A stretch of DNA of 64,000 bases, taken from contig NZ_JBEPNA010000013.1 in assembly GCF_040546025.1 (NCBI RefSeq), positions 36,867 to 100,866 of the forward strand, written 5' to 3'. Positions within the stretch are counted from its first letter, which is position 1. Each line of letters begins with the position of its first letter. The position numbers and the translations under genes are program-made. Below the pieces are notes generated by a model. It was not told the origin of the DNA and did not search any database. It worked only from the letters and a program-made list of their open reading frames with translations. Source of the stretch: Marisediminicola sp040546025. GTDB taxonomy: Bacteria > Actinomycetota > Actinomycetes > Actinomycetales > Microbacteriaceae. Positions 47,050 through 55,410 of the stretch are shown piece after piece.

Positions 47050-48042
47050 ATGGCGTCAAACGGTCCCACCGTGTCGACTCTCGTCACGGGAGCGAGTGGG
47101 CAGGATGGCAGCTATCTGCTCGAACGACTTGCCGGCCACGGCGAGGTGCACGGGCTCTGCCACTCCGCCGAGGCCGCCTCGGTCCTCTCTATGGCGTTCC
47201 CCGAGGTCACCACTCACGTCGGCGACTTGGCCGACTCCGACGGAATCCGCCGACTGATCTTCGAGATAGAACCGACCCACATCTTCAACTTCGCGGGGAA
47301 CACCTCCGTCGAGCGGTCCTGGACGTTTCCGACCGAGACAGCGGACGTGCTCGGGATCGGCCCCGTGCGCATCCTCGACGCCGCGTGGCAGGTGCAGCAA
47401 CGCTGCGGTCGTGCCGTGCGCTTTCTGCAGGCGTCGAGTGCGGAGATCTTTGGCGACACCAGCGTTGTGCCACAGAGCGAGTCGACGCCGCGCAGGCCCG
47501 TGACGCCCTACGGGGCCGCCAAATCCTTCGCCCACGAGATGGTCGGCGTGTACCGCGCGCGCGGCATGTTCGCGAGCTCGGCGATCCTCTACAACCACGA
47601 GTCGCCCCGTCGGCCGCGCTCGTTCGTCGCGCGGAAAATCTCCCACGAGGCCGCCCGGATCTCGCTGGGCCTGTCCGACGCGCTCGTGCTCGGGCAGATG
47701 GATGTCTTCCGTGACTGGGGGTACGCCCCCGACTACGTCGACGGAATGATGCGCATCCTCGGCGCGGACGAGCCCGGCGACTTCGTCGTCGCAACGGGAG
47801 TGGCGCACTCCGTGCGGCAGTTCGTCGAGCACGCCTTCGCCTATGTGGGCATCGACGACTGGTCTGCGTACGTGTCGGTCGACCCCGCCCTGTACCGCCC
47901 CGCCGACCCGAAGCAGCTCGTCGGCGACCCCTCCCGGCTCCGGTCCCTGGGCTGGTCGCCCAGCGTGGACTTCGAGCAGCTCGTGCATCTCATGGTCGAC
48001 GCGGACATCCGCGCGCTGACGAGCGTCCCGTCCGACCGCTGA
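47050..48042 (+). CDS. gmd: GDP-mannose 4,6-dehydratase
   Basis: Converts GDP-D-mannose to GDP-4-keto-6-deoxymannose, the precursor of GDP-rhamnose, fucose or perosamine. The 330 residues have the cofactor loop LVTGASGQDGSYLLERL, FNFAGNTSVERSW, QASSAEIFGD (Ser, Glu of the active site), the catalytic YGAAKSFAHEM and the diagnostic YNHESPRRPRSFVARKISHE with RDWGYAPDYVDGMM. It is somewhat shorter than many Gmd proteins. manA and manB in this window supply mannose-1-phosphate, but no GDP-mannose pyrophosphorylase lies here. The enzyme for the next step is not certain; the dehydrogenase at 33771 is a candidate. Confidence 0.9.
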   Translation: MASNGPTVSTLVTGASGQDGSYLLERLAGHGEVHGLCHSAEAASVLSMAFPEVTTHVGDLADSDGIRRLIFEIEPTHIFNFAGNTSVERSWTFPTETADVLGIGPVRILDAAWQVQQRCGRAVRFLQASSAEIFGDTSVVPQSESTPRRPVTPYGAAKSFAHEMVGVYRARGMFASSAILYNHESPRRPRSFVARKISHEAARISLGLSDALVLGQMDVFRDWGYAPDYVDGMMRILGADEPGDFVVATGVAHSVRQFVEHAFAYVGIDDWSAYVSVDPALYRPADPKQLVGDPSRLRSLGWSPSVDFEQLVHLMVDADIRALTSVPSDR

Positions 48043-48049
48043 AACACGA

Positions 48050-49330
48050 TCAGCCTTGCGGCAGGGGCAGCCGTTCGCGCCAGCTGAGGTTCTGGGATGC
48101 CTTCAGGGCGCAGATCACCAGGGTGAACCAGCCGAACTCGATGAGGATCGAGCTTTCGGCGGCGGAGACGATGATGAGCGCCACGAGCATGAGGGCCGGC
48201 CAGACGAACACAAAGCTCCGCTTCGTCGCGGCGAGCAGCCACGACCGCACGAACGCGAGTCCGACGAGCGCGAGGAACGAGAACAGGCCGACGATGCCGA
48301 GTTGGAGCAGCACATCGACGAAGGCGTTGAGTGCGGTCTCGTGGGGAGCGGCGAATGGGCCGATTCCGATGAACGGCGGGATGTCCTGCCGCCAATAACC
48401 CACCCAACCGAATCCTTCGAGGGTGCTCGCTGACGACACGTCGAGGATGTCCCGCCAGAGCGAGTAGCGGAACTCGAACTCGCTGCCGGCGTTGAGCAGC
48501 TCGATCACCCTGCCGCGGGCGGCGAACAGGATCAGCAGCGTCAACGCCGAGGTGCCGAGCAGCACGAACTGCCAGGCGCGTCGTCTGGCGGGGTCGAGGC
48601 GGCGAAGCCCGATGAGCGCGAGAGCGGCCAGCGCGACGATCACGACGGTGCCGAGGATCACCGGCGACCGGGAGAACACGATCATGGTGGCGGCGAGGGC
48701 GATCGAGGCGAGCCCGATCGACCGGCTGACCGAGCGGGTCTGGGTCTCGACGAAAAAGGTCACAACGGCCATGAGCGCGACAAGCCCGAGCTGGTTCCGG
48801 GTGCCGAGCAAACCCTGGATCGGGCCACCGTCGGCGAGGGTTCCGGTGATGCCCAGGAATGTAAACGGGGTGTCCACGATGATGCCCGACATAATCTCCA
48901 GCAGCAGCGACGCCGCGAGAATCACCCGCAGCACGTCTCCGAAGGCCCGCACGATCTGGATGAGGTCACGGGTTAGCGCGATGTAGGCGCCGAGGAAGGC
49001 GAAGGCCACTTGGTATGCGACGGCGCCGAGGGTCACCCACTGGTAGTCGCTCCAGAGCAGGGAGAGCGCGCTCCAACCGATGAAGACCAGAAGCGAGATC
49101 GTGAGCAGCCCGTGCCACTCGAGCTCATGGCGTTTCACGGTGATCGACGCGGCCGCGAGAAGCACGAGCGTGCCGAGGATGCCGAGCAGCCCGGGCCACC
49201 CCATGGTGCTGCGCAGCGCGAAGGCGAGGAACGCCGTCCCGACTGCGCACAGCGTCACCGCTCGTGCGAATCGTGCAGATCCCAGCGCCGCGAGTGCGGC
49301 GTCCGCGATGCGTCGTGATGGCGAGTTCAT
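48050..49330 (-). CDS. O-antigen ligase/polymerase-like membrane protein (first of two)
   Basis: A 426-residue protein with about 11-12 hydrophobic helices and a large periplasmic-side loop containing EFRYSLWRDILDVSSASTLE, then GFGWVGYWRQDIPPFIGIGP and APHETALNAFVDVLLQLGIV. The Arg, the GxGW-type turn and the His are features of the Wzy_C/RfaL family, which joins lipid-linked repeat units or ligates them to an acceptor. ATG 49330 has GGGGAG close upstream. It converges on gmd with a 7-nt gap and lies 42 nt after the paralogue's stop, so the two are probably co-transcribed. Polymerase versus ligase cannot be told apart. Confidence 0.85.
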   Translation of the reverse strand: MNSPSRRIADAALAALGSARFARAVTLCAVGTAFLAFALRSTMGWPGLLGILGTLVLLAAASITVKRHELEWHGLLTISLLVFIGWSALSLLWSDYQWVTLGAVAYQVAFAFLGAYIALTRDLIQIVRAFGDVLRVILAASLLLEIMSGIIVDTPFTFLGITGTLADGGPIQGLLGTRNQLGLVALMAVVTFFVETQTRSVSRSIGLASIALAATMIVFSRSPVILGTVVIVALAALALIGLRRLDPARRRAWQFVLLGTSALTLLILFAARGRVIELLNAGSEFEFRYSLWRDILDVSSASTLEGFGWVGYWRQDIPPFIGIGPFAAPHETALNAFVDVLLQLGIVGLFSFLALVGLAFVRSWLLAATKRSFVFVWPALMLVALIIVSAAESSILIEFGWFTLVICALKASQNLSWRERLPLPQG

Positions 49331-49372
49331 TTCTCCCCAAAGTTACGGCATCGGCGCGGGCGCGTCGTGCGT

Positions 49373-50719
49373 TCAGGCTGCGCGCGCCGCTCCCGCCCGG
49401 CTATTCGCCGGTGTTCTCCTGAGGCGGCCGAGCATGCCGAGCTTCGTCGTGACGGCGAGGATGACGAGCAACACCCACCCGCCCTCGATGAGAAGCCGGC
49501 TCTCGGCGAGGCTCTGCACGAGGAGGGCGGTGAGCAGCAGGGGTGGGAGCAGCGAGAGTGACGAGAATGAGCCACGGTCGCCCGGGCGGGTCACTACCCG
49601 GTTGGTGGCGAGGAGCCAGGACCGGATCGCGGTCGTGGCCACGAGCGCACCGAACACGAGCAGCCCGACGACCCCGAGCTGCAGCCAGACATCGAGCCAG
49701 GCGTTGTGGGCGTGCAGCTGGATGACGCCGTTGCGGGTGACGAGGTCGTCAAAGGGTTCGACCCAGGGTGCCCAGAAGCTGACCCATCCCCAGCCGAAAA
49801 CAGGCCGCTGCGTGGCGAGTCCGATCACCGCGTCCCAGATGTCGAGCCGGCCGGTGAGGTCGTCGCTCTTGCCGAGCACGCCGAGCAGCACGGGCCGGAA
49901 CGCCAGCGCCGAGCCCGCGACGCCCGCGAGCACGACGACGATGCCGCCGAAGACGGCCAGTCGGGCACGCGGCGACACCGCCCGGCGCAGCACGAGGATC
50001 ATCCCGAGCACCAGCAGCACGGCGACGAGCGCCACGGTGATGGTTGCGGAGCGGGTGAGCGCGAGCATCGCGACGGCGAGGACCAGCCAGAGAATTCCGG
50101 ACAGGCGGCGAACGGTTCCCGCCGCCAACTGCACCCCGAAGACGATCAGCGCGATCAGCGCGATCATCCCGAGCAGGCCGGAGTTGCCCACGATGCCCTG
50201 GATCCTGTCTCCCTCGAGCAGCAGGTTGCGCGACCAGTAGAGCATGAGCGGCGGATCGACGCGGTCGGCCGCGGTCACCCAGACCGGGAGGACCGGGGCG
50301 CGCACGACGAGTGACACGGCGAGCTCGAACAGGATCGACAGCACGAGGATGATGCGCAGCGCCCAGCCGAGCGCACGGAGCACTTCGTCCCCGGTGAGCA
50401 CGAGCGCGATCGCGACGGCGGCGAGAGTCGTGATGACCTGGGACAATACGCCGATTGCGGAGGCGCCGGGGTAGAACGACCACGCGATCGAGACCGTGGC
50501 CAGGGCGAGAAAAGCCACGAGCGGCCACGGCAGGCTCCCGGGCCGGATGCTGGAGCGGTGCCGCACGAGCACCGCGACCGAGACTGTGGCGAGGATCGCA
50601 GCGAGCGCGCCGAACCCGTACCAGCTGATCGAGTTGCGCCACGCGTCGCCCGCCAGGACGGTGAACAGCGCGAGCGTCGCGAATCCCGCGAGGAACCCGC
50701 GACGCTCAAGAAGTCTCAT
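49373..50719 (-). CDS. O-antigen ligase/polymerase-like membrane protein (second of two)
   Basis: The 448-residue paralogue of the protein at 48050, with the same layout: about 11-12 helices, a loop with DLTGRLDIWDAVIGLATQRP, then VFGWGWVSFWAPW and LHAHNAWLDVWLQLGVVGLL, which place the Arg, GWGW turn and His at matching points. ATG 50719 has a -10 box TAGCCT 6 nt upstream, so the operon of two probably starts here. Having two copies suggests one polymerises and one ligates, or that two glycans are made; neither is shown. Confidence 0.85.
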   Translation of the reverse strand: MRLLERRGFLAGFATLALFTVLAGDAWRNSISWYGFGALAAILATVSVAVLVRHRSSIRPGSLPWPLVAFLALATVSIAWSFYPGASAIGVLSQVITTLAAVAIALVLTGDEVLRALGWALRIILVLSILFELAVSLVVRAPVLPVWVTAADRVDPPLMLYWSRNLLLEGDRIQGIVGNSGLLGMIALIALIVFGVQLAAGTVRRLSGILWLVLAVAMLALTRSATITVALVAVLLVLGMILVLRRAVSPRARLAVFGGIVVVLAGVAGSALAFRPVLLGVLGKSDDLTGRLDIWDAVIGLATQRPVFGWGWVSFWAPWVEPFDDLVTRNGVIQLHAHNAWLDVWLQLGVVGLLVFGALVATTAIRSWLLATNRVVTRPGDRGSFSSLSLLPPLLLTALLVQSLAESRLLIEGGWVLLVILAVTTKLGMLGRLRRTPANSRAGAARAA

Positions 50720-50725
50720 GCGGCA

Positions 50726-50731
50726 AGGCTA
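50726..50731 (-). promoter_or_regulatory. -10 box for the leaderless Wzy-like pair
   Basis: TAGCCT on the minus strand ends 6 nt before the ATG at 50719. Confidence 0.5.
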
Positions 50732-50759
50732 CCCGGGCGGCCGATTCGCCCGGACCCGA

Positions 50760-51941
50760 TCAGACGAACGCGGCCTTGCCGGTGATCGCCCGGCCGACGA
50801 TGAGCGTGTTCATCTCGCGGGTGCCCTCGTACGAGTAGATCGCCTCCGCATCGGCGAAGAAGCGGATGACATCGTAGTCGAGCACGATGCCGTTGCCGCC
50901 GAAGATCTCACGGCACCAGGCGACGGTCTCGCGCATGCGCGCCGTCGTGAAGAACTTCGCGAGTGAGGCGTGCTCGTCGCGCTGGGTGCCCTCGTCGAGC
51001 ATGGCCGACACTCGCGTCACCATGCCGATGGAGGCCGTGATGTTGCCGAGGCTCTTCGCGAGCAGGTCCTGCACGAGCTGGTGGCTGCCGATGGTCTTGC
51101 CGAACTGCACCCGGGAGTCGGCATATGCGACAGCGGCGTCGTAGGCGCCGATCGAGTTGCCGACCGCGGCCCAGGCGACCTCGGCCCTGGTCAGACGGAG
51201 GACCGCCGCGGTGTCGCGGAAGGACTTGCCGTTCTGCAGCCGATACGAGTCGGCCACGACGACGTTCTCGAGCACGATGTCGGCGTTCTGCACGATGCGC
51301 AGCGATTGCTTGCCCTCGATCTTCGTTGCCGTGTAGCCGGGGGTCGTGGTGGGCACGATGAATCCCTTGACCTGGCCGTCCTCGGAGTCCTTGGCCCAGA
51401 TGATCGTGATGTCGCTGATCGCGCCGTTGCCGATCCAGCGCTTCTCGCCGTTGATAATCCAGTTGTCCCCGTCGCGTGTCGCGACCGTGCGCAGGCCCTG
51501 CGCCGAATCGGACCCGGAGAGCGGCTCGGTCAGTCCGAAGGCGCCGAGCAGTTCACCGGACGCGAGCCGGGGCAGCCACTCGGCGCGCTGCTCTGGCGAG
51601 CCGGCGATCGCGATCGAGCCCATCACGAGGCCGTTCTGCACGCCGACGAGCGTCGCGACGCTCGCGTCGACGCGAGCGATCTCCAGGGCGACCCAGCCGC
51701 GGAAGACGGCCGAGTTCTCGAACTTCTTGGTCTCTTCCCACGGCTGGCCGAACAGTCCGAGGCCGGCGAGCCCTTCGACGATGCGGCGGGGCACGAACTC
51801 GGCATCCGCCCAGAGGCCGTTCACGATCGGGCGCACCTCGGTCTCGAGGAAAGCGCGGAGGTCGACGATGAGGGACTTCTCCTGGTCCGTGAGGGCGTTC
51901 TCGTAACCGTAGAAGTCGCTGCTGAGAGGCTGGAAAGACAT
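50760..51941 (-). CDS. Acyl-CoA dehydrogenase (glutaryl-CoA dehydrogenase-like)
   Basis: Flavoenzyme that oxidises an acyl-CoA to the enoyl-CoA. The 393 residues show the family pattern: LGAFGLTEPLSGSDSAQGL for FAD and substrate, NGEKRWIGNGAISDITIIWA, VQFGKTIGSHQLVQDLLAKS, EIFGGNGIVLDYDVIRFF, and the catalytic Glu in YSYEGTREMNTLIVGRAITG. Blocks fit the glutaryl-CoA dehydrogenase branch best. ATG 51941 has GGAG upstream. An acyl-CoA dehydrogenase lies beside purE in the M. tuberculosis version of this locus (Rv3274c), but whether this is its orthologue was not tested. Substrate not assigned. Confidence 0.92.
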   Translation of the reverse strand: MSFQPLSSDFYGYENALTDQEKSLIVDLRAFLETEVRPIVNGLWADAEFVPRRIVEGLAGLGLFGQPWEETKKFENSAVFRGWVALEIARVDASVATLVGVQNGLVMGSIAIAGSPEQRAEWLPRLASGELLGAFGLTEPLSGSDSAQGLRTVATRDGDNWIINGEKRWIGNGAISDITIIWAKDSEDGQVKGFIVPTTTPGYTATKIEGKQSLRIVQNADIVLENVVVADSYRLQNGKSFRDTAAVLRLTRAEVAWAAVGNSIGAYDAAVAYADSRVQFGKTIGSHQLVQDLLAKSLGNITASIGMVTRVSAMLDEGTQRDEHASLAKFFTTARMRETVAWCREIFGGNGIVLDYDVIRFFADAEAIYSYEGTREMNTLIVGRAITGKAAFV

Positions 51942-52138
51942 GAGGATGCTCCATTGCTCGGGAAGGACGGGGGATCGGCCGCGGCGCCAGGTGCGGAGCG
52001 ACCATCCATCGGGAGTTTAGGTGGGGTGCCGTCGGCGTCAAAAGGCGTTGGTAGTTTGGTCTAACGGGCGCCGAGCCGTGCCCGGCAGGCTTTGTAGATC
52101 GCCTCAATTCAGTAGCAAACCACTAGGGAATCCATCGG

Positions 52139-53350
52139 ATGTTTGTAGGCATCACCAATCGTCCGCGACCCTATGTGTGGGGTTCCCGCACCGCGATCGC
52201 GGATTTGCTCGGATGGGCGCCGTCGGGCGGGCCCGAAGCCGAACTCTGGCTCGGCGCGCACTCCGGGTCTCCCAGTCGAATCGTCGACCCGGCCGCCGCC
52301 GGGGGCGCGGTCGACCTTGCGGCGTGGATCGCCGCCGACCCGAGCACGACGCTTGGGCCGTACGCCCACTCCGCTCGACTCCCGTTCCTGCTCAAGCTGC
52401 TCGCCGCCGGCTCGCCCCTCTCGCTGCAGGCGCATCCCACCGCGGAGCAGGCGAGGGAGGGGTTCCGTCGGGAGAACGAGGCGGGCGTGCCGCTCGACGC
52501 CCCGCACCGCAACTATCGCGACGAGCACCCGAAGCCGGAGCTCATCTACGCGCTCAGCGAGCGGTTCGAGGCGCTCTGCGGCTTCAGGACCCTCACGGAG
52601 TATCGCCGAATTTTGGCCGTGTTGCGCCGTCGCGCGGCCCCAGGGGAGCCGGTCGCGCCGCTCGACGCGCTGCTCGAACTGGCGGCATCGGACGACGCGC
52701 TGCCCGACGTGGTCGGGTGGCTCAGCCGCGGCGGCGACGATGTCGACGCGGTCGTGGAGCTCGTCGCGGACCTGGCCGGGCGTCCCGCGGCACCGGGGGA
52801 GGACGGGCGCTTAACTTCCGCGTTCGCCACCGTCGTCGACCTTGCCGCGGACTACCCCGGCGACCCCGGCGTCGCGGTCTCACTGCTGCTCAACCGCGTG
52901 TCCCTGCGACGCGGGGAGGCCCTCTACCTACCGGCAGGCAACATCCACGCTTACCTGTCCGGCCTCGGAGTCGAACTCATGGCGGCATCCGACAACGTGA
53001 TGCGGGGCGGGCTCACCCCCAAACACGTCGATGTTCCCGAGTTGCTGAATGTGCTCGATTTTGACCCGCGCGCGGTACCGGTCCTGACACCGGAGCATCC
53101 GTCGCCGGGCCTCGAGGTCTACCGGCCGACCGTGCCTGACTTCGTCCTTGTCCGGTTCGGCGGCGGACCGCCGGCGAGCTTCGCGCTCCACGGACCGGCG
53201 ATCGCGATCTGCACGCGCGGATCGGTCGTTCTGTCTGGCGCGTCCTCCTCCTCGCCGCTGGATCGGGGCTCGGCCGTGTACATCACGCCGGACGAGGGCG
53301 AGATCACGTTCGGTGGCGACGGCGAGGCATTCGTCGCGACGTCGGGCTGA
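52139..53350 (+). CDS. manA: Mannose-6-phosphate isomerase, class I
   Basis: Interconverts fructose-6-phosphate and mannose-6-phosphate, the entry to GDP-mannose. The 403 residues contain the zinc-binding LSLQAHPTAEQAREGF and DEHPKPELIYAL segments, and NVMRGGLTPKHVDVPELL with the catalytic-region Arg of type I isomerases, preceded by LYLPAGNIHAYLSGLGVELM. ATG 52139 begins right at the family's MFVGITNRPRPYVWGS-like start; an AGGGAA lies upstream. It is divergent from the acyl-CoA dehydrogenase. The phosphomannomutase at 60675 performs the next step. Confidence 0.94.
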   Translation: MFVGITNRPRPYVWGSRTAIADLLGWAPSGGPEAELWLGAHSGSPSRIVDPAAAGGAVDLAAWIAADPSTTLGPYAHSARLPFLLKLLAAGSPLSLQAHPTAEQAREGFRRENEAGVPLDAPHRNYRDEHPKPELIYALSERFEALCGFRTLTEYRRILAVLRRRAAPGEPVAPLDALLELAASDDALPDVVGWLSRGGDDVDAVVELVADLAGRPAAPGEDGRLTSAFATVVDLAADYPGDPGVAVSLLLNRVSLRRGEALYLPAGNIHAYLSGLGVELMAASDNVMRGGLTPKHVDVPELLNVLDFDPRAVPVLTPEHPSPGLEVYRPTVPDFVLVRFGGGPPASFALHGPAIAICTRGSVVLSGASSSSPLDRGSAVYITPDEGEITFGGDGEAFVATSG

Positions 53351-53377
53351 CCCGACCGCGCCGAGGCGAGCGCGCGG

Positions 53378-53782
53378 TCACGGCCGGCGGAATGAGAAGA
53401 ACTTGTGGCCGAGGTAGCTGATGATCGTGGTGACGATAATGATGGCGGCCTGGGCGGCGAGCGATGACCAGCCGGCGAGTTCGACCAGCACGGGCAGCAG
53501 CACCGCGTTTGCGGAGAGCATCATGACGTAGACGCTCTCGAACCGGAGGAAGTCGGCCACGAGGCTCGCCCGGCCGGTCACCGCGAAGGTGAACCTGCGG
53601 TGCAGCATGAAGGCCAGTATGGTCGCGACGAGGTACGACAGCAGCAGGCTGAGCAGGTAGCGGCCGCCGAACGCGGCCTCAAACGCCACGAACAGGCCGT
53701 AGGCGACGACGGTGTTGATACCGCCGATGATGATGAAGCGCGTGCGTTCATCGGCGAGGAGTCGTCGCAGGAGGGTGGGCAC
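53378..53782 (-). CDS. GtrA-family membrane protein
   Basis: Four-helix membrane protein of 134 residues with FIIIGGINTVVAYGLFVAF in the first helix, MLHRRFTFAV in the middle loop and IISYLGHKFFSFRR at the end, the GtrA pattern for putative polyprenyl-sugar flippases. I chose GTG 53782; a longer frame reaches ATG 53857, but that start would overlap the galE start codon on the other strand. It converges on manA with a 27-nt gap. The helices are close in sequence style to the GtrA domain at 31337. The cargo is unknown. Confidence 0.83.
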   Translation of the reverse strand: MPTLLRRLLADERTRFIIIGGINTVVAYGLFVAFEAAFGGRYLLSLLLSYLVATILAFMLHRRFTFAVTGRASLVADFLRFESVYVMMLSANAVLLPVLVELAGWSSLAAQAAIIIVTTIISYLGHKFFSFRRP

Positions 53783-53843
53783 CGGCCCAGCCTGACAGAC
53801 GGCCTCAGAGACTGCCTGACCGACGGCACAGGGTGCCCGGCAA

Positions 53844-53849
53844 TACAGT
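53844..53849 (+). promoter_or_regulatory. -10 box for leaderless galE
   Basis: TACAGT ends 6 nt before the ATG at 53856. Confidence 0.55.
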
Positions 53850-53855
53850 GGAGCC

Positions 53856-54812
53856 ATGACTTGGCTAGTGACCGGCGGCGCCGGCTATATCGGTTCCCAC
53901 GTGGTGCGCGCGCTCGTCGGGGCGGGCCTGCGCGCCGTCGTGGTCGACGACCTGTCCAGTGGGCGGGCGGAGTTCCTGCCGACCGGTGTCCCGTTCGCGC
54001 GCGGCAGCATCCTCGATGGGGACCTGCTGATGCACACGATGGATGCCCACGACGTCACCGGCGTCATCCACGTGGCCGGCTACAAGTACGCGGGGGTCTC
54101 GGTGACGCGCCCACTGTTTACCTACGAGCAGAACGTCACCGGAACCGCGATCCTGCTCGCCGCGATGCAGGACCGCGGGGTCGATCGGATGGTGTTCTCG
54201 TCGAGCGCGGCCGTCTACGGAACCCCGGACACCGACCTCGTCACGGAGGCGACCCCCAAGTCCCCCCAGTCGCCGTACGGCGAATCGAAGCTCATCGGCG
54301 AATGGCTGCTGCGCGACCAGGCGGTCGCGGTGGGCCTTCGCCACACCTCACTGCGCTACTTCAACGTCGTCGGGTCAGGCGAGGGCGGCGTCTTCGACGT
54401 GAGCCCGCACAACCTGTTCCCGCTCGTGTTCGAGGCGCTGCTCGATGGGCGCACGCCGCGCATCAACGGCAACGATTACCCCACGCCCGACGGCACCAAC
54501 GTGCGCGACTACATCCACGTCGCCGACCTCGCGATCTCGCACGTCGCCGCCGCCCGCCGCCTCGATGCCGGCGAGCCGCTCGAGAGCGCCTACAACCTCG
54601 GAAGCGGTGACGGCGTCTCGGTCGGCGAGATCATGAGCACCATCGCGGATGTCACCGGCATACCGTTCTCCCCGGAGATCGCCCCCCGGCGCCCCGGCGA
54701 CCCGGCCCGCATCGTCGCGGGCGGCGCTCTCGCCGCACGGGATCTCGACTGGCGGATGCGGCACAGCCTGCGCGACATGGTCGAGAGCGCATGGCAGGCA
54801 CGCACGGGCTAG
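53856..54812 (+). CDS. galE: UDP-glucose 4-epimerase
   Basis: Interconverts UDP-glucose and UDP-galactose, feeding glf. The 318 residues hold the cofactor loop MTWLVTGGAGYIGSHVVRAL, VDDLSSGRAEF, GVIHVAGYKYAGVSV, FSSSAAVYGTPD, the catalytic YGESKLIGEWLL (YxxxK), RYFNVVGSGEGG and DGTNVRDYIHVADLA, typical GalE blocks. Near its end are RRPGDPARIVAG residues found in many actinobacterial GalE proteins. The leaderless -10 box supports ATG 53856. The whiB gene follows after about 150 bp. Confidence 0.94.
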   Translation: MTWLVTGGAGYIGSHVVRALVGAGLRAVVVDDLSSGRAEFLPTGVPFARGSILDGDLLMHTMDAHDVTGVIHVAGYKYAGVSVTRPLFTYEQNVTGTAILLAAMQDRGVDRMVFSSSAAVYGTPDTDLVTEATPKSPQSPYGESKLIGEWLLRDQAVAVGLRHTSLRYFNVVGSGEGGVFDVSPHNLFPLVFEALLDGRTPRINGNDYPTPDGTNVRDYIHVADLAISHVAAARRLDAGEPLESAYNLGSGDGVSVGEIMSTIADVTGIPFSPEIAPRRPGDPARIVAGGALAARDLDWRMRHSLRDMVESAWQARTG

Positions 54813-54876
54813 CGATCATTCCCGTCCGGCGCGTCGCCAACCCTCCACAGGGAGTTGAGGGTTTACGATTCGCGGC

Positions 54877-54908
54877 TTGACGCGGGGGTAACTACACAGG
54901 TGTAATTA
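54877..54908 (+). promoter_or_regulatory. whiB promoter with palindrome over the -10 region
   Basis: TTGACG (54877-54882) and TGTAAT (54901-54906) are 18 nt apart. An almost perfect palindrome at 54889-54908, with arms TAA-TACAC and GTGTA-TTA, covers the spacer end and -10 box, the typical place for a repressor site. A second small inverted repeat (CGACAG/CTGTCG, 54918-54930) lies in the leader. The start at 54962 has GGAGGGGAG upstream. Confidence 0.5.
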
Positions 54909-54961
54909 TCCCTAACGCGACAGGCTGTCGTAAGAACGCCGAGCGGAGGGGAGACCGTGAT

Positions 54962-55327
54962 ATGGCAATAGCCGAAAACGCCGCTGTCAACAGCAACACC
55001 GGAAGCGCCACCACCAACCGTCGAGGCGTGCCAGACGACTGGTTTGTCGACCCGGTACGACTCGGGGTTCCCGGGGTTCGCAAGATGGTGCCCGTGGGCG
55101 ACGACCCGCTCGCGTGGCAGACCGACTCGCTGTGCGCGCAGACCGACCCCGAGGCGTTCTTCCCCGAGAAGGGCGGATCGACTAGAGACGCCAAGAAGAT
55201 CTGCCAGTCGTGCGAGGTGCGCTCCGAGTGCCTCGAGTACGCGCTTGCGAACGACGAGCGGTTCGGCATCTGGGGCGGCCTCTCCGAGCGTGAACGCCGC
55301 AAGCTGAGGAAGCGCGACTCGGCCTGA
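54962..55327 (+). CDS. whiB: WhiB-family iron-sulfur transcription regulator (WhiB2/WhmD type)
   Basis: Wbl proteins hold a 4Fe-4S cluster and regulate division or stress genes with the major sigma factor. The 121 residues have four cluster cysteines: one in DSLCAQTDPEAFFPEKGGST and three in KKICQSCEVRSECLEYAL. The turn GIWGGLSERERRKLRKR follows, and the basic C-terminus is the DNA-contact region. The exact PEKGGST and ERFGIWGG wording fits the WhiB2/WhmD branch, linked to septation in actinobacteria. The gene order next to metallopeptidase, DUF3499 and phosphomannomutase agrees. The N-terminal ~40 residues are variable. Confidence 0.95.
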   Translation: MAIAENAAVNSNTGSATTNRRGVPDDWFVDPVRLGVPGVRKMVPVGDDPLAWQTDSLCAQTDPEAFFPEKGGSTRDAKKICQSCEVRSECLEYALANDERFGIWGGLSERERRKLRKRDSA

Positions 55328-55397
55328 CCTGTTACCTGCCGAGCGGGTGTGGGGGTCGGGCTGAGCGTGTCAGTCGCCCGCTCTTGGCAATCGCGCC

Positions 55398-55403
55398 TAG
55401 GCT
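55398..55403 (+). promoter_or_regulatory. -10 box for leaderless start at 55411
   Basis: TAGGCT ends 7 nt before ATG 55411, so the longer frame from 55384 is unlikely to be used. Confidence 0.5.
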
Positions 55404-55410
55404 CGATGGG

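Noticed and set aside
53783..53857. Longer GtrA start at ATG 53857
   Set aside because: It would overlap the galE start codon and add residues unlike GtrA N-termini. GTG 53782 gives normal length.
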